64,000 nucleotides of DNA from Streptomyces yatensis (GCF_018069625.1 NZ_CP072941.1:9858001-9922000); one strand, 5' to 3'. Positions 33,053 through 42,575 are shown, counted from the first letter of the stretch. Notes: generated by a model not told the origin, from the sequence alone. Numbers and translations: made by a program.

Positions 33053-33917
33053 GACCATCTCCGCCACGGCCGCCCCCGCCCTCGACAAGACACCCGGCAC
33101 GCGCACCAAGGCCCGGGCACGCGCCGCCCGCAACCGCGCGATCCTCGTCCAGACCAGCCGCGCCCTGGTGCTCCTCGGCGTCATCGGGCTGTGGGAATGG
33201 CTGGCCCGCGCCGCCGTCATCGACCCCTTCAACTTCTCGATGCCCTCCAAGATCTGGGACCAGCTCCAGCAGTGGGCGCTGCACGGCACCGCGCAGGGCT
33301 CGCTGTGGGAACAGATCTGGTACACGCTCTACGAGGCGCTCCTCGGCTGGGGCATCGGCGTGGTGGCCGGTGTGGTCCTGGGGATCGCGTTCGGCCGGGT
33401 CGCCTTCCTCGCCGATGTGCTCGGCCCGTACATCAAGGTGCTCAACGCGCTGCCGCGGATCGTCCTCGCACCCATCTTCCTGATCTGGTTCGGGCTCGGC
33501 CCGGCCTCGAAGGTCGCCTCGGCCGTCGTCCTGGTCTTCTTCCCCGTCTTCTTCAACGCCTTCCAGGGCGCCCGGGAGGTCGACCGCAACCTGGTGGCCA
33601 ACTCGCGGATCCTCGGCGCGAGCAACCGCCAGGTCACCCTCCAGGTGGTGATTCCCTCCGCCACCTCGTGGATCTTCACCAGCCTCCACGTCAGCTTCGG
33701 CTTCGCCCTCATCGGCGCCATCGTCGGCGAGTACATCGGCGCCACCAAGGGGCTCGGCCTGCTGGTGTCCTCCTCGCAGGGCACCTTCAACGCCGCCGGT
33801 GTGTACGCCGCCATGGTGATCCTCGCCGTGGTGGCCCTGCTCGCCGAGGGGCTGCTGACCTTCCTGGAGAAGCGGCTCTTCCGCTGGAAGCCCGCCCAGC
33901 CCGGCGAAGACCGCTGA
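33042..33917 (+). CDS. NitT/TauT-family ABC importer permease (first system)
   Basis: 291-residue permease with about six membrane segments and the SsuC/TauC hallmarks WEWLARAAVIDPFNFSMPS near the N-terminus and ALPRIVLAPIFLIWFGLGPASK, then GASNRQVTLQVVIPSATSWIF, the ATPase-coupling loop. ATG at 33042 is chosen (gaggggtg upstream); it overlaps the ATPase gene by 11 bases. A GTG at 33024 could add six residues. Confidence 0.92.
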   Translation: MMPETISATAAPALDKTPGTRTKARARAARNRAILVQTSRALVLLGVIGLWEWLARAAVIDPFNFSMPSKIWDQLQQWALHGTAQGSLWEQIWYTLYEALLGWGIGVVAGVVLGIAFGRVAFLADVLGPYIKVLNALPRIVLAPIFLIWFGLGPASKVASAVVLVFFPVFFNAFQGAREVDRNLVANSRILGASNRQVTLQVVIPSATSWIFTSLHVSFGFALIGAIVGEYIGATKGLGLLVSSSQGTFNAAGVYAAMVILAVVALLAEGLLTFLEKRLFRWKPAQPGEDR

Positions 33918-33978
33918 GCCCCCGCCTTCTTCCTCCCCGCTCATCCCCGCTCATCACCGTTCACAAGGACGTGACCCC

Positions 33979-35010
33979 ATGCGCAGCTGTGCCAAGTTCT
34001 CCGCGGCCGCGGTCGCCGCGGCGCTCGCTCTGACCACCCTCACCGCCTGCGGCGGTGACTCCAGCGCCTCCGGCGGCGAGAACGGCAACGTCAAGATCAT
34101 GGTGGGTGGCCTGGACAAGGTCATCTACATGCCCGCGATGCTCACCCAGCGGCTCGGCTACTTCAAGGCGGAGGGCCTCAAGGTCCAGCTGCTCACCGAG
34201 CCGGCCGGGGTGCAGGCCACCACCTCGCTGGTCGCGGGCGATGTCCAGGGTGTCGTCGGCTTCTACGACCACACCCTCGATCTGCAGGTCAAGGGCAAGC
34301 AGGTGGAGTCCGTCGTCCAGCTCGCCCAGGCCCCCGGTGAGGTCGAGGTGGTGTCCAACAAGGCGGCGGGGGAGATGGCATCCCCCAAGGACTTCAAGGG
34401 CAAGAAGCTCGGTGTCACCGGGCTGGGCTCCTCCACGGACTTCCTGACCAAGTACCTCGCGGTCGACAGCGGCGTGAAGACCAGCGAGTTCACCCCGGTG
34501 GCGGTCGGCGCGGGCCAGACCTTCATCTCGGCCCTCAAGCAGGGCTCCATCCAGGGCGGTATGACGACCGATCCCACGGTCGCCCAGATCGTGGACCAGA
34601 AGATCGGCAAGGTCCTGATCGACATGCGCACACCCGAGGGATCCAAGCAGGCACTCGGCGGCCTGTACCCCTCCTCCTCGCTCTACATGAACACCGACTG
34701 GGTGAACGGCCACAAGGACACGGTGCAGAAGCTGGCCAACGCCTTCGTGAAAACCCTGAAGTGGATGTCCACCCACTCGGCCGAGGACATCGCCACCAAG
34801 ATGCCGAGCGACTACGCGCAGGGCGGCGCGAAGCTCTACGCGGAGGCCATCAAGAGCACCCTGCCGATGTTCACCAAGGACGGGGTCATGCCGGCGGACG
34901 GCCCGGCGACGGTCGAGCGCGTCCTCAAGGCGTTCAACCCCAACCTGAAGAACGCCACGGTGGACCTGAAGAAGACCTACACCACCGAGTTCGTCAAGAA
35001 GGCGGGCTAG
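33979..35010 (+). CDS. NitT/TauT-family ABC importer substrate-binding lipoprotein (first system)
   Basis: 343-residue extracellular binding protein of the SsuA/THI5-like (NMT1) fold. The signal peptide with lipobox LTTLTACGG ends at Cys25. The body shows YMPAMLTQRLGYFKAEGLKVQLL, ATTSLVAGDVQGVVGFYDHTL and KGKKLGVTGLGSSTDF, all standard for the family. The ligand cannot be read directly; nitrate, sulfonates, thiamine precursors and aromatic carboxylates all use this family. The carboxylate-type two-component pair next door favours an organic acid (inference). Confidence 0.9.
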   Translation: MRSCAKFSAAAVAAALALTTLTACGGDSSASGGENGNVKIMVGGLDKVIYMPAMLTQRLGYFKAEGLKVQLLTEPAGVQATTSLVAGDVQGVVGFYDHTLDLQVKGKQVESVVQLAQAPGEVEVVSNKAAGEMASPKDFKGKKLGVTGLGSSTDFLTKYLAVDSGVKTSEFTPVAVGAGQTFISALKQGSIQGGMTTDPTVAQIVDQKIGKVLIDMRTPEGSKQALGGLYPSSSLYMNTDWVNGHKDTVQKLANAFVKTLKWMSTHSAEDIATKMPSDYAQGGAKLYAEAIKSTLPMFTKDGVMPADGPATVERVLKAFNPNLKNATVDLKKTYTTEFVKKAG

Positions 35011-35079
35011 CGCCCCGAGGGCCGAAGCCGAGGGCCGAAACCCGGTGGGGTCCTTCGAGTGGCCCAGCCCTCGACGGGC

Positions 35080-36192
35080 TCAGCCCGACGCCGCCGTCCG
35101 CGCGACCGCCCCGGTCAGCCGGACGGCGGCGTCGTCGGCGAACAGCCGGCGGCCCGCGGCGATACGGCGCTCCCGCCGTACGGAGGGCTCGGTGAGCGCG
35201 TCGAGCAGCCGCACCAGCTCCCACGAGTCCCGCGCATGGTCCGAGAGCCCCAGCACCGCCATCCGCCGGACGCCCTCGCGGCCATGGCCCGGGATGGGGC
35301 GGTAGCCGATCACGGGCACCCCGGTGGCCAGCGCCTCCAGCGCGGTCTGACCGGCCGCGTTGTCCACCACGGCCCGTACGGCGGCCAGCAGACCGGGCAT
35401 GTCCCGCTCCCAGCCGAAGGCCGCCACCTCCGGCCGGCGCGACAGCTCGGCGCGCAGCCGTTCGTCCCGGCCGCACAGCACCACCGGCAGATACCCCGCC
35501 CCGGACACCAGCCGCGCCGTGTCCACCACCCGTGTCCCGGCGCCCCACGCCCCCACGGACACCAGCACCGGCGGCCTCCCGGGCGCGAGCGCACTCAAAT
35601 GCCGCCGCCACCGGGACGCGCCCGGCGCCGGGGCGAAGAAGCGCGATGCCACCACCGGTCCGGTGGCCACCGACGGACGGCCCAGCGCCCGGCGCACCGT
35701 GTCCGCGGCCTCCGGGGTGACACACAGATGCAGATCGTTGCCCGGGTGCAGCCACTGGCGGTGCACCGCGAAATCGGTCACCACGACCGCGCTGGGCATG
35801 TTCAGGGCCCCGCGCACCCGGAGCCTGCCGGTCAGCTGCGCGGCCAGATGGAACACCGGGACGACCACGTCCGGCCGCTCCCGCTCCACCAGGTCCAGCA
35901 GCCGGTCCTCGGCCAGTGCCGCCAGCGGGGCACTGCCCGGCCGGGGGCCCCTGCCGGGGCGGAAGAACGCTCGGTAGATGCCCTCGTACACCACCGGGGC
36001 ACGGCGGATGGTCGTCCGATAGAACGAACGCAGCCCGGCCCCGATCCCATGCGGCAGCAACTCCAGCACATCCGCCCGGCCGGCCCCCTGGCCCAGCTCC
36101 TCCAGCCTGCGTACCAGCTCGGCGGCGACCGCGTCGTGTCCGGCCCCCATCCCGGCGCTCACAACGAGAAAACGTGCCGACGGCTGGTGCAT
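35080..36192 (-). CDS. MGDG-synthase/MurG-like glycosyltransferase
   Basis: 370-residue GT-B glycosyltransferase of the monogalactosyldiacylglycerol-synthase type. The N-terminal FLVVSAGMGAGHDAVAAELVRRL resembles the MGDG-synthase/MurG acceptor loop (GxGH). The donor domain has PVLVSVGAWGAG, LCGRDERLRAEL, AFGWERDMPGLLAAVRAVVDNAAGQTALEALATGVPVIGY, the nucleotide-sugar site. ATG at 36192 follows a strong ggaggt ribosome site. Acceptors are usually lipids or polyprenyl carriers; a cell-envelope glycolipid is likely. Divergent from an SDR-permease-deacetylase operon. Confidence 0.87.
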   Translation of the reverse strand: MHQPSARFLVVSAGMGAGHDAVAAELVRRLEELGQGAGRADVLELLPHGIGAGLRSFYRTTIRRAPVVYEGIYRAFFRPGRGPRPGSAPLAALAEDRLLDLVERERPDVVVPVFHLAAQLTGRLRVRGALNMPSAVVVTDFAVHRQWLHPGNDLHLCVTPEAADTVRRALGRPSVATGPVVASRFFAPAPGASRWRRHLSALAPGRPPVLVSVGAWGAGTRVVDTARLVSGAGYLPVVLCGRDERLRAELSRRPEVAAFGWERDMPGLLAAVRAVVDNAAGQTALEALATGVPVIGYRPIPGHGREGVRRMAVLGLSDHARDSWELVRLLDALTEPSVRRERRIAAGRRLFADDAAVRLTGAVARTAASG

Positions 36193-36327
36193 GACCACCT
36201 CCGATGGTGCGAGGCGCGGCTCCTCATGGCTCACTGGAGGTATCCGCTCCGCACGCCGTCAAACCGCGCGCTCGACGGCCGGTGACCCAGGGCCAGCGGC
36301 CGGTCGGCGGCGAGACAGGGAGATGTC

Positions 36328-37146
36328 ATGATCCGCCCCCTCCCGGACGCACCCCTCGATCGCGGCCACGTGCGGGACACCGGATGCGCCGACCCCACCG
36401 GGACCAGGGTCGCGCTGGTGACCGGTGCCTCCTCGGGCATCGGTGCCGCCATCGCCGACCGGATCGCGACCGAGGGCGGCTGGCGGCTGCTGGTCAGCGG
36501 CCGCCACCGGGAACGGCTCGACCGCGTGGCCGCCAGGACATCGGCCCTCGCCTTCCCCGTCGACCTGGCCGCGCCGGAGGGCCCGGAGGCGCTCGTCCAG
36601 GATGCCCTGCGTGCCGCCGGACGGGTGGATCTGCTGGTGGCGGGGGCGGGCGTGGGCTGGGCCGGTCCGTTCGCCACCATGCCGCCCGCCACCATCGACC
36701 AGGTGGTCCGCGTCGATCTGCTCGCCGCGATGCGCCTGGTGCGCATGGTCGTCCCCCGGATGGAGGCCGAGCGACGGGGACACATCGTGCTGATCGGCTC
36801 GGTGGCCGGGACCGTCGGGGTGCGCGGCGAGGCGGTGTACTCCGCGGCCAAGGCGGCGCTCGGCGTCTTCGCCGACGCACTGCGCTACGAGCTGAGGCGG
36901 GCCGGGGTACGTGTCACCCATGTGGTCCCCGGGGTGGTGGACACCCCGTTCTTCGCCCGGCGCGGCGCCCCCTACGCCCGCCGGCTGCCCCGTCCGCTGC
37001 CGCCCGAGCGGGTCGCCGACGCGGTCTGGGACGCCGTCGAGCGCGGGCGTGACGAGGTGTACGTACCGGCCTGGATGCGGCTGCCCGCGGTGGCCCGCGC
37101 CGTGGCCCCCGGCCTGTATCACCGGTTGGCCGCACGCTTCGGGTGA
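36328..37146 (+). CDS. SDR-family oxidoreductase
   Basis: 272-residue short-chain dehydrogenase. The Rossmann motif is [22 protein letters not shown] replaces the usual NNAG, and the catalytic serine is in [10 protein letters not shown] with YSAAK. A C-terminal extension ([29 protein letters not shown]) resembles the membrane-apposed tail of DltE/retinol-dehydrogenase-like SDRs acting on lipids. ATG at 36328 follows cagggag. It is the first of three genes with seven-base and overlapping junctions, so co-transcription with the permease and deacetylase is likely. Confidence 0.88.
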   Translation: MIRPLPDAPLDRGHVRDTGCADPTGTRVALVTGASSGIGAAIADRIATEGGWRLLVSGRHRERLDRVAARTSALAFPVDLAAPEGPEALVQDALRAAGRVDLLVAGAGVGWAGPFATMPPATIDQVVRVDLLAAMRLVRMVVPRMEAERRGHIVLIGSVAGTVGVRGEAVYSAAKAALGVFADALRYELRRAGVRVTHVVPGVVDTPFFARRGAPYARRLPRPLPPERVADAVWDAVERGRDEVYVPAWMRLPAVARAVAPGLYHRLAARFG

Positions 37147-37152
37147 CCCCCG

Positions 37153-38109
37153 GTGAGCGTCCTGGCGGTGTTGCTGGCCCTGCTGTCCGCCCTGGGCAAC
37201 GGCATGGCCTCGGTACTGCAGCGGCGGGCCGCGATGGACCAGGTCCGGGAGGAGCGGGGCGCCCCGGGGCCGAAGCGGAACCTGCTGCGGCTGGCGCGTC
37301 TGCTGCGCCGCCGGTACTGGCTGGCCGGGCTGGCCGCGATGATGGTGTCGGCGGCGGCGCAGGTGGGCGCGCTGGCGGTCGGCCGGCTCTCGGTGGTCCA
37401 GCCGCTGCTGGTCAGCGAGCTGCTGTTCACCCTGGTGGTCGGCAGTCTGGTCTTCCGCCACCGCCCGGACGGCCGGACCTGGCTGTCGTTCGTGATGCTG
37501 GCCGCCGGGCTCGCGCTCTTCCTGGTGGCGGCCGATCCCTCTCATGGTCAGACCACGGCGCAGAACGGCGAGTGGCTGCCCGTGGGCGTGGTGGTGGCCA
37601 TCGCCGTGGGCGCCCTGATCGCGGGGGCCCATGCGCTGCGCGGGCCCCCGCGCGCCGTCGCCCTCGGAAGCGCCACCGCCGCCTGTTTCGCCTGCACGGC
37701 GGCGCTGATCAAGGAGTTGACCGGGCGGTTCTCCGGCGGGGTGGTGGCGGTGTTCACCGACTGGCCGCTGTACGCGGTGTGCGTCGTAGGGCTGCTGAGT
37801 TTCCTGCTGCTGCAGAGCACCCTGCGCGCGGGCACCCTGGCCGCCTCGCAGCCCGCGCTCACCCTCGGCGACGCCCTGGTCAGCATCGCGCTGGGCTGGG
37901 TGCTGTTCGGCGAGCGCGTCGAGCTGGGGCTGCGCATCGTGCCCGAGGTGGCCGGCATCCTGCTGATGGCGGCCGGCATCGTGGGGCTGACCCGCTCGCC
38001 CGCCATGTGCGGCGGCTGGGACCAGGCCGTCCCCGAGCCGTCACGGCAGTCCGGGACACCGCACCCCGGACGGCCGAGGAACCCGGACGGCGGTGAGAGC
38101 ACACCATGA
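37153..38109 (+). CDS. DMT-superfamily (EamA-like) permease
   Basis: 318-residue membrane protein with about nine to ten hydrophobic segments, arranged as two EamA-like halves. The start LAVLLALLSALGNGMASVLQRRAA and repeat 2 motif AASQPALTLGDALVSIALGWVLFGERVELG are characteristic of actinobacterial DMT transporters related to magnesium/NIPA-like or glycan-lipid flippases. The C-terminus is a soluble Pro/Gly-rich tail. GTG at 37153. Export of a glycolipid made by the neighbouring enzymes is conceivable but unproven. Confidence 0.87.
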   Translation: MSVLAVLLALLSALGNGMASVLQRRAAMDQVREERGAPGPKRNLLRLARLLRRRYWLAGLAAMMVSAAAQVGALAVGRLSVVQPLLVSELLFTLVVGSLVFRHRPDGRTWLSFVMLAAGLALFLVAADPSHGQTTAQNGEWLPVGVVVAIAVGALIAGAHALRGPPRAVALGSATAACFACTAALIKELTGRFSGGVVAVFTDWPLYAVCVVGLLSFLLLQSTLRAGTLAASQPALTLGDALVSIALGWVLFGERVELGLRIVPEVAGILLMAAGIVGLTRSPAMCGGWDQAVPEPSRQSGTPHPGRPRNPDGGESTP

Positions 38110-38837
38110 GCGCGCGCCACCGCTCCGGTGTCCTGGTGCGCAACGCGGCGCTGCTGGCGGCGGCCGCGCATATCGCCCCGGCCGGCACCTGGCTGCCCGG
38201 GCCCCGGCGCGCCCTGTTCCCCGCCCTGGCGGGCCGCGGACGGTCCGACCATGTGGCGCTCACCTTCGACGACGGACCCGATCCGCGCACCACCCCGCGC
38301 TTCCTCCGGGTGCTGGACGAGCTGGGCGCCCGCGCCACCTTCTTCGTCCTGGGGGACGGGGTGACGCGCTTCCCGCACACCACGCTGGAGATCGTGCGCC
38401 GGGGCCATGAGCTGGCCGTCCACGGCTGGACCCACAGCCGCCCCTGGCTGCCCACGGTGTCCCGGGACGTCACGGAGGTCGCCCGTGCCGCCCGCGCGAT
38501 ACGGCTGGCCACCGGCGAGGAACCGCTGTGGTACCGGCCGCCGTACGGCATCCTCACCGGCGGCCGCTGGCTGGCGGCGGCACGGGCCGGGCTCACCCCC
38601 GTCCTCTGGTCGGCCTGGGGGCGCGACTGGTCCGCGGACGCCACCGCGCGGTCGGTGTTCGCCGCCGTACGGCGTGATCTGTGCGGCGGTGCCACCGTGC
38701 TGCTGCACGACACCGACCGCGCCGCGGCCACGGGCTGCTGGCGCGCCACGCTGGCCGCGCTGCCCGGGGTGGTGGCGGAGTGCCGGGCCGCGGGTCTGGA
38801 GGTGGGGCCGCTGGCCGAGCACGGGATACGGCGATGA
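38106..38837 (+). CDS. Polysaccharide deacetylase (NodB homology, CE4)
   Basis: 243-residue carbohydrate esterase that removes N- or O-acetyl groups from sugars. Motif 1 is LTFDDGPDP (two Asp, catalytic base and metal), motif 2 is VHGWTHSRP (metal His pair), motif 3 is YRPPYGIL, and the late HD is VLLHDTD. A short hydrophobic N-terminus (AALLAAAAHIAPAG) could anchor it in the membrane. ATG overlaps the permease stop (ATGA). Its 3' end is duplicated in the spacer after it. Confidence 0.9.
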   Translation: MSARHRSGVLVRNAALLAAAAHIAPAGTWLPGPRRALFPALAGRGRSDHVALTFDDGPDPRTTPRFLRVLDELGARATFFVLGDGVTRFPHTTLEIVRRGHELAVHGWTHSRPWLPTVSRDVTEVARAARAIRLATGEEPLWYRPPYGILTGGRWLAAARAGLTPVLWSAWGRDWSADATARSVFAAVRRDLCGGATVLLHDTDRAAATGCWRATLAALPGVVAECRAAGLEVGPLAEHGIRR

Positions 38838-38889
38838 GATCAGCCGGTGGGGCCGCCGGCCGAGCACGGTTACGCCGATGAGGTCAGCC
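38801..38889 (+). repeat. 45-bp imperfect tandem duplication of the deacetylase 3' end
   Basis: Positions 38801-38845, encoding the last residues and stop of the deacetylase, are repeated at 38846-38889 with about five changes. The second copy runs into the stop codon (38884-38886) of the convergent fumarase gene. Confidence 0.85.
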
Positions 38890-40353
38890 GTCGCGCAGGC
38901 GGGCCATCTTCCGGGGGTCCACGATGCGGTCGAAGTCCTCGGCGCTGATATGGCCGCTGGCGATGGCCGCCTCGCGCAGGGTCGTCCCCTCGGCCGCGGC
39001 CTTGTGGGCGATCTCGCCGGCCTTGTCGTGGCCGATCTCCGGGGACAGCGCCGTGACCAGCATCAGCGAGCGGGCGAGATGCTCGTCGATCCGCTCGCGG
39101 TTCAGCTCGATGCCCTCGACGCAGTACACCCGCAGCTTCTCGCAGGCGTCGGCGAGGATGCGGGCGGAGTGCAGGAAATCGCTGATGACCAGCGGCCGCG
39201 CCGCGTTGAGCTGGAAGTTGCCCCGGGTGCCCGCGTGTGCGACGGCGCTGTCGTCGGAGAGCACCTGGGTGCACACCATCATCATGACCTCGCACTGGGT
39301 CGGGTCGACCTTGCCGGGCATGAGGGAACTGCCGGGCTCGTTGGCGGGCAGGGTGAGCTCCCCGATCCCGCCGCGAGGGCCGGAGGCGAGCCAGCGGAGA
39401 TCGTCGGCGATCTTCATCAGCGGGACGGCGAGGCCCCGCAGCCCGGCGGAGGCGGCCACCATGGTGTCCACACCGCTCTGGGCCGCGAAGGAGTTGGACG
39501 CCACCTTGAACGGATGCCCGGTGGCCCCGGCGATCTCCCGGGCCACCGCCGGTCCGAACCCCTCGGGGGCGCCCAGCCCGGTGCCGACCGCGGTGCCGCC
39601 GATGGCGACCTGGTACAGATCCGGCAGGGTGGCGCGCAGCCGCTCCAGCGCGTCGGAGAGCTGGGCGGCGTAGCCGGACCACTCCTGTCCCACCGAGAGG
39701 GGGACCGCGTCCTGAAGGTGGGTGCGGCCGGTCTTGACGACGTCGTACCAGGCGCGGGACTTGGCGGCGATGGCCTCCTGCAGCAGGCTGACCTGCGGCA
39801 GCAGCGGGTCGTGCAGGATGCGCACGGCGGCGATGTGCATGGCCGTGGGAAAGGTGTCGTTGGCGGACTGGCCCAGATTGACGTGGTCGTCGGGATGCAC
39901 CGGATCCTTGCTGCCGAGGACGCCGCCGACCAGCTGGATCGCGCGATTGCTGATGACCTCGTTGACGTTCGTATTGGTCTGGGTGCCGGACCCGGCCTGC
40001 CATACATACAGCGGGAAGTGGTCGTCCAGCGCACCCGAGATCACTTCGTCGGCCACATGCGCGATCAGATCGGCCTGCCACCCCGCCAGCCGCCCCTCCC
40101 GGCCGTTGACCAGCGCGGCGGCCTTCTTGACATAGCCGTAGGCGTGGTAGACCGCCTTGGGCATACGGTCGTCACCGATCGCGAAGTGGACCAGGGCGCG
40201 CTGGGTCCGGGCGCCCCAGTAGCGGTCGGCGGGGACCTCGACGGTCCCCAGCGCGTCCGTCTCACGCCGGGTGCCGGTGGCGTCGATGCGGGTGGGGAGG
40301 TCCCGCACCCTGGGGGTGCCTCGGGCGCCCCGGCGCCTGTGGGGCGTGTTCAT
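38884..40353 (-). CDS. fumC: Class II fumarate hydratase
   Basis: 489-residue member of the fumarase/aspartase superfamily, interconverting fumarate and malate. The signature loop is GSSLMPGKVDPTQCE with the catalytic serine, and the PTQCE ending is fumarase-like rather than aspartase-like. SGTQTNTNVNEVISNRA and KTGRTHLQDAVPLS, the substrate-site segments, are present. The VD in place of the usual VN is an uncommon variant. ATG at 40353 follows gggagag. The N-terminal 25 residues (basic, Arg/Gly-rich) are an extension. Confidence 0.85.
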   Translation of the reverse strand: MNTPHRRRGARGTPRVRDLPTRIDATGTRRETDALGTVEVPADRYWGARTQRALVHFAIGDDRMPKAVYHAYGYVKKAAALVNGREGRLAGWQADLIAHVADEVISGALDDHFPLYVWQAGSGTQTNTNVNEVISNRAIQLVGGVLGSKDPVHPDDHVNLGQSANDTFPTAMHIAAVRILHDPLLPQVSLLQEAIAAKSRAWYDVVKTGRTHLQDAVPLSVGQEWSGYAAQLSDALERLRATLPDLYQVAIGGTAVGTGLGAPEGFGPAVAREIAGATGHPFKVASNSFAAQSGVDTMVAASAGLRGLAVPLMKIADDLRWLASGPRGGIGELTLPANEPGSSLMPGKVDPTQCEVMMMVCTQVLSDDSAVAHAGTRGNFQLNAARPLVISDFLHSARILADACEKLRVYCVEGIELNRERIDEHLARSLMLVTALSPEIGHDKAGEIAHKAAAEGTTLREAAIASGHISAEDFDRIVDPRKMARLRDG

Positions 40354-40588
40354 CGCGTGCTCTCCCAGACGGATGGCAGCCCATCCATACGCACACTCCG
40401 CATCACCGCTGTTGCACTCCCCGCCAGTGTCGCTCCGCACCGCCCCGGCCGCATCCGGCACCGGAGTGGCCGCGGGCGCCCGCCAGGTCAGGCGCCGTGG
40501 CGGGAGGCAGTAGCCGGTGGGAAGCCGGGAGGGCGAGCTTCCCATCCCTTACGCGGCCCGGCCGCGGAAGTCCGCGGGCGACGCGACG

Positions 40589-41539
40589 TCAGATACGGGT
40601 GCGCAGCCGGATGAGGGTGCCGTCCGCGTCGGCCTGCATCTGTACGACGTCGCACAGCATGCGCACGCCCCACAGCCCGAATCCGGGCTCGGCGTCGGCC
40701 GGCGGGGTGAAGCCCCACAGCGCGTCCGGGTACCAGTGGCCGGGCCCGGAGATCTCGCAGACCAGATCGCCGTCATGAATCCAGGTGCTCAGCCGTGCCG
40801 GGGCCTCGCCGTGCCGGATCGCGGTGGTGGACACCTCGCTCACGGCCCCGACCATGTTGCGCAGCGCGTCATGGCCCATGCCGTGCCGGCTCGCCCGCTC
40901 GGCGACGAAGGTGCGCACGGCGTCCAGATCGGTCGAGACGATCGACATCGACTCGGCTATGCGCGGGGCGGGCGGCAGGGGACGCCGGTCGCAGGTGGCG
41001 CTGAACGGGCCGGGGTCGGTGTAGGCGTCGCTGCGCTCCGGCCCATGGCCGTCGATGATCTCGGGGTGGGTCTGGCGCGCGTACGCGAGGATCTCGGGGT
41101 GCAGCAGCCGCCGGTCGTAACAGCAGATCGCGCGGGCGCCGGAGTGGGCGAAGGCCGCGTTGACGATCGACTCGTAGCGCGCCCACTCCACCACCTCGAG
41201 CGGGGTGCGGCCCTGCCACACCGGTTCGGCGATCACCCGGACCCGGCGCGGCTTCTCGGCCTTCACGAAGGAGTCATAGGCGGCGATGGTCTTGACCGGG
41301 TGCCGGTACCAGCTGAGCGCCTCCTCGAACTGCACCGCCTTGGCGTCCTGCCCGAGCGCGTCCCGCAGCGCGTCGATGTTGGAGGAGGCGGCGACGACGG
41401 CCACGGCGTCGTCCGCCTCCAGGCCCTCGCGGAGGAAGGGGACGCAGACGTCGACGACTTCGTCCTCGTCGCGATAGAGGAATCCGCGATGCATCATCGC
41501 ATCGCGGTGGTCCGCGACAGGACTGCTCGGGCTGGTCAT
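40589..41539 (-). CDS. MEDS-domain sensor with anti-sigma-type ATPase domain
   Basis: 316-residue regulator. Residues about 12-170 form a MEDS/DcmR-type sensory domain (HRGFLYRDEDEVVDVCVPFLREGLEADDAVAVVAA, then ICCYDRR). Residues about 190-316 are a HATPase_c_2 domain of the RsbW/SpoIIAB type, with the N-box region MVGAVSEVSTTAIRHG and FGLWGVRMLCDVVQMQ. The usual asparagine of the N-box is not evident, so kinase activity is uncertain. Streptomyces have many such proteins that tie sigma-factor control to signals. ATG at 41539 follows ccagggagg. Divergent from the hydrolase gene. Confidence 0.85.
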   Translation of the reverse strand: MTSPSSPVADHRDAMMHRGFLYRDEDEVVDVCVPFLREGLEADDAVAVVAASSNIDALRDALGQDAKAVQFEEALSWYRHPVKTIAAYDSFVKAEKPRRVRVIAEPVWQGRTPLEVVEWARYESIVNAAFAHSGARAICCYDRRLLHPEILAYARQTHPEIIDGHGPERSDAYTDPGPFSATCDRRPLPPAPRIAESMSIVSTDLDAVRTFVAERASRHGMGHDALRNMVGAVSEVSTTAIRHGEAPARLSTWIHDGDLVCEISGPGHWYPDALWGFTPPADAEPGFGLWGVRMLCDVVQMQADADGTLIRLRTRI

Positions 41540-41656
41540 CGGGCCTCCCTGGGGCTCGGCCGGCGAAAACACTTCAGGTGCGTCATCGAATTTCCGGACG
41601 GTATAGCGCAGTCTGCCACTTCTCCGGCCCGGTGCGCAGCCCGTTCCGGCCATACG

Positions 41657-41685
41657 TGGACGGCATCCTGACGGTGCATTAGCAT
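41657..41685 (+). promoter_or_regulatory. Promoter of the alpha/beta hydrolase gene (leaderless)
   Basis: -35 tggacg (41657-41662), 17-base spacer, -10 tagcat (41680-41685). The GTG at 41694 is eight bases further on, so transcription should begin at or next to the start codon. Confidence 0.5.
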
Positions 41686-41693
41686 CCTCGGGC

Positions 41694-42575
41694 GTGACAG
41701 AGCTGAAGAACATCAACGCAAATGGACTTGATTTCGGGTATTTCGAAGCGGGCCCGGCCGACGCCCCATTGGCGCTCTGCTTGCACGGCTTCCCGGACAC
41801 CGCGCACTCCTGGCGTCATCTGCTTCCCGCGCTCGCGGGCGCGGGCTACCACGCCGTCGCGCCCTTTCTGAGGGGCTACGCCCCCTCCGGCATACCGGCC
41901 GACGGCGCCTACCAGGCGGGTGCGATCGCCGCCGACGCCAACGCGCTCCACGAGGCATTCGGCGGCGACGGTGACGCCGTGCTCATCGGCCACGACTGGG
42001 GCGCCATCGCCACGTACGGCGCCACCGGCAGCGCCCCCGAGCGCTGGCGGCGCGCGGTCACGATGTCGGTGCCCCCGCTGGGCGGGGTGCTGGCCGACTT
42101 CTTCAACTATGACTACGGCCAGTTCAAGCGCTCCTTCTACATCTTCCTGTTCCAGACGCCGCTGGCCGAGGCCGGTGCGGCGGCGCACGACATGGCCCTG
42201 ATCGACGGCCTGTGGCGCGACTGGTCGCCCGGCTACGAGGACGCCGCCGAGGACATCGCGCACGTCAAGGAGAGCCTGCGGGACCCGGCCCATCTCGCCG
42301 CCGCGATCGGCTACTACCGGGCCCTGTTCGACCCGACGCGCCATGTGGCGGCGTACGCGGCCGAGCAGGAGGCCGTCACGGCCACCGGGGAGACCCCCAT
42401 CCTCTATCTGCACGGCACCGACGACGGCTGCATCGGCGCCGATGTCGTCAAGGGGGCCGAGGACCACCTCCCGGCGGGCTCGCGCAGGGAACTGGTCGAG
42501 GGCACCGGGCACTTCCTCCACCTGGAGGCGCCCGAGCGGATCAATCGGGAGGTCCTGGCCTGGCTCGCCGGGTGA
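41694..42575 (+). CDS. Alpha/beta hydrolase, epoxide-hydrolase-like
   Basis: 293-residue soluble hydrolase. HGFPDTAHSWRHLLPALA (about residues 31-48, oxyanion HG-x-P) and nucleophile Asp101 in IGHDWGAIA favour the epoxide hydrolase or dehalogenase branch rather than a serine esterase. The acid lies near ILYLHGTDDGCIG and the catalytic His is in VEGTGHFLHLEAPE. GTG at 41694 is supported by the promoter position. Substrate unknown; monocistronic as far as visible. Confidence 0.88.
   Translation: MTELKNINANGLDFGYFEAGPADAPLALCLHGFPDTAHSWRHLLPALAGAGYHAVAPFLRGYAPSGIPADGAYQAGAIAADANALHEAFGGDGDAVLIGHDWGAIATYGATGSAPERWRRAVTMSVPPLGGVLADFFNYDYGQFKRSFYIFLFQTPLAEAGAAAHDMALIDGLWRDWSPGYEDAAEDIAHVKESLRDPAHLAAAIGYYRALFDPTRHVAAYAAEQEAVTATGETPILYLHGTDDGCIGADVVKGAEDHLPAGSRRELVEGTGHFLHLEAPERINREVLAWLAG

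Noticed and set aside
38884..40353. Aspartate ammonia-lyase
   Set aside because: The signature loop ends GKVDPTQCE as in fumarases; aspartases read AKVNPVIPE at this position.
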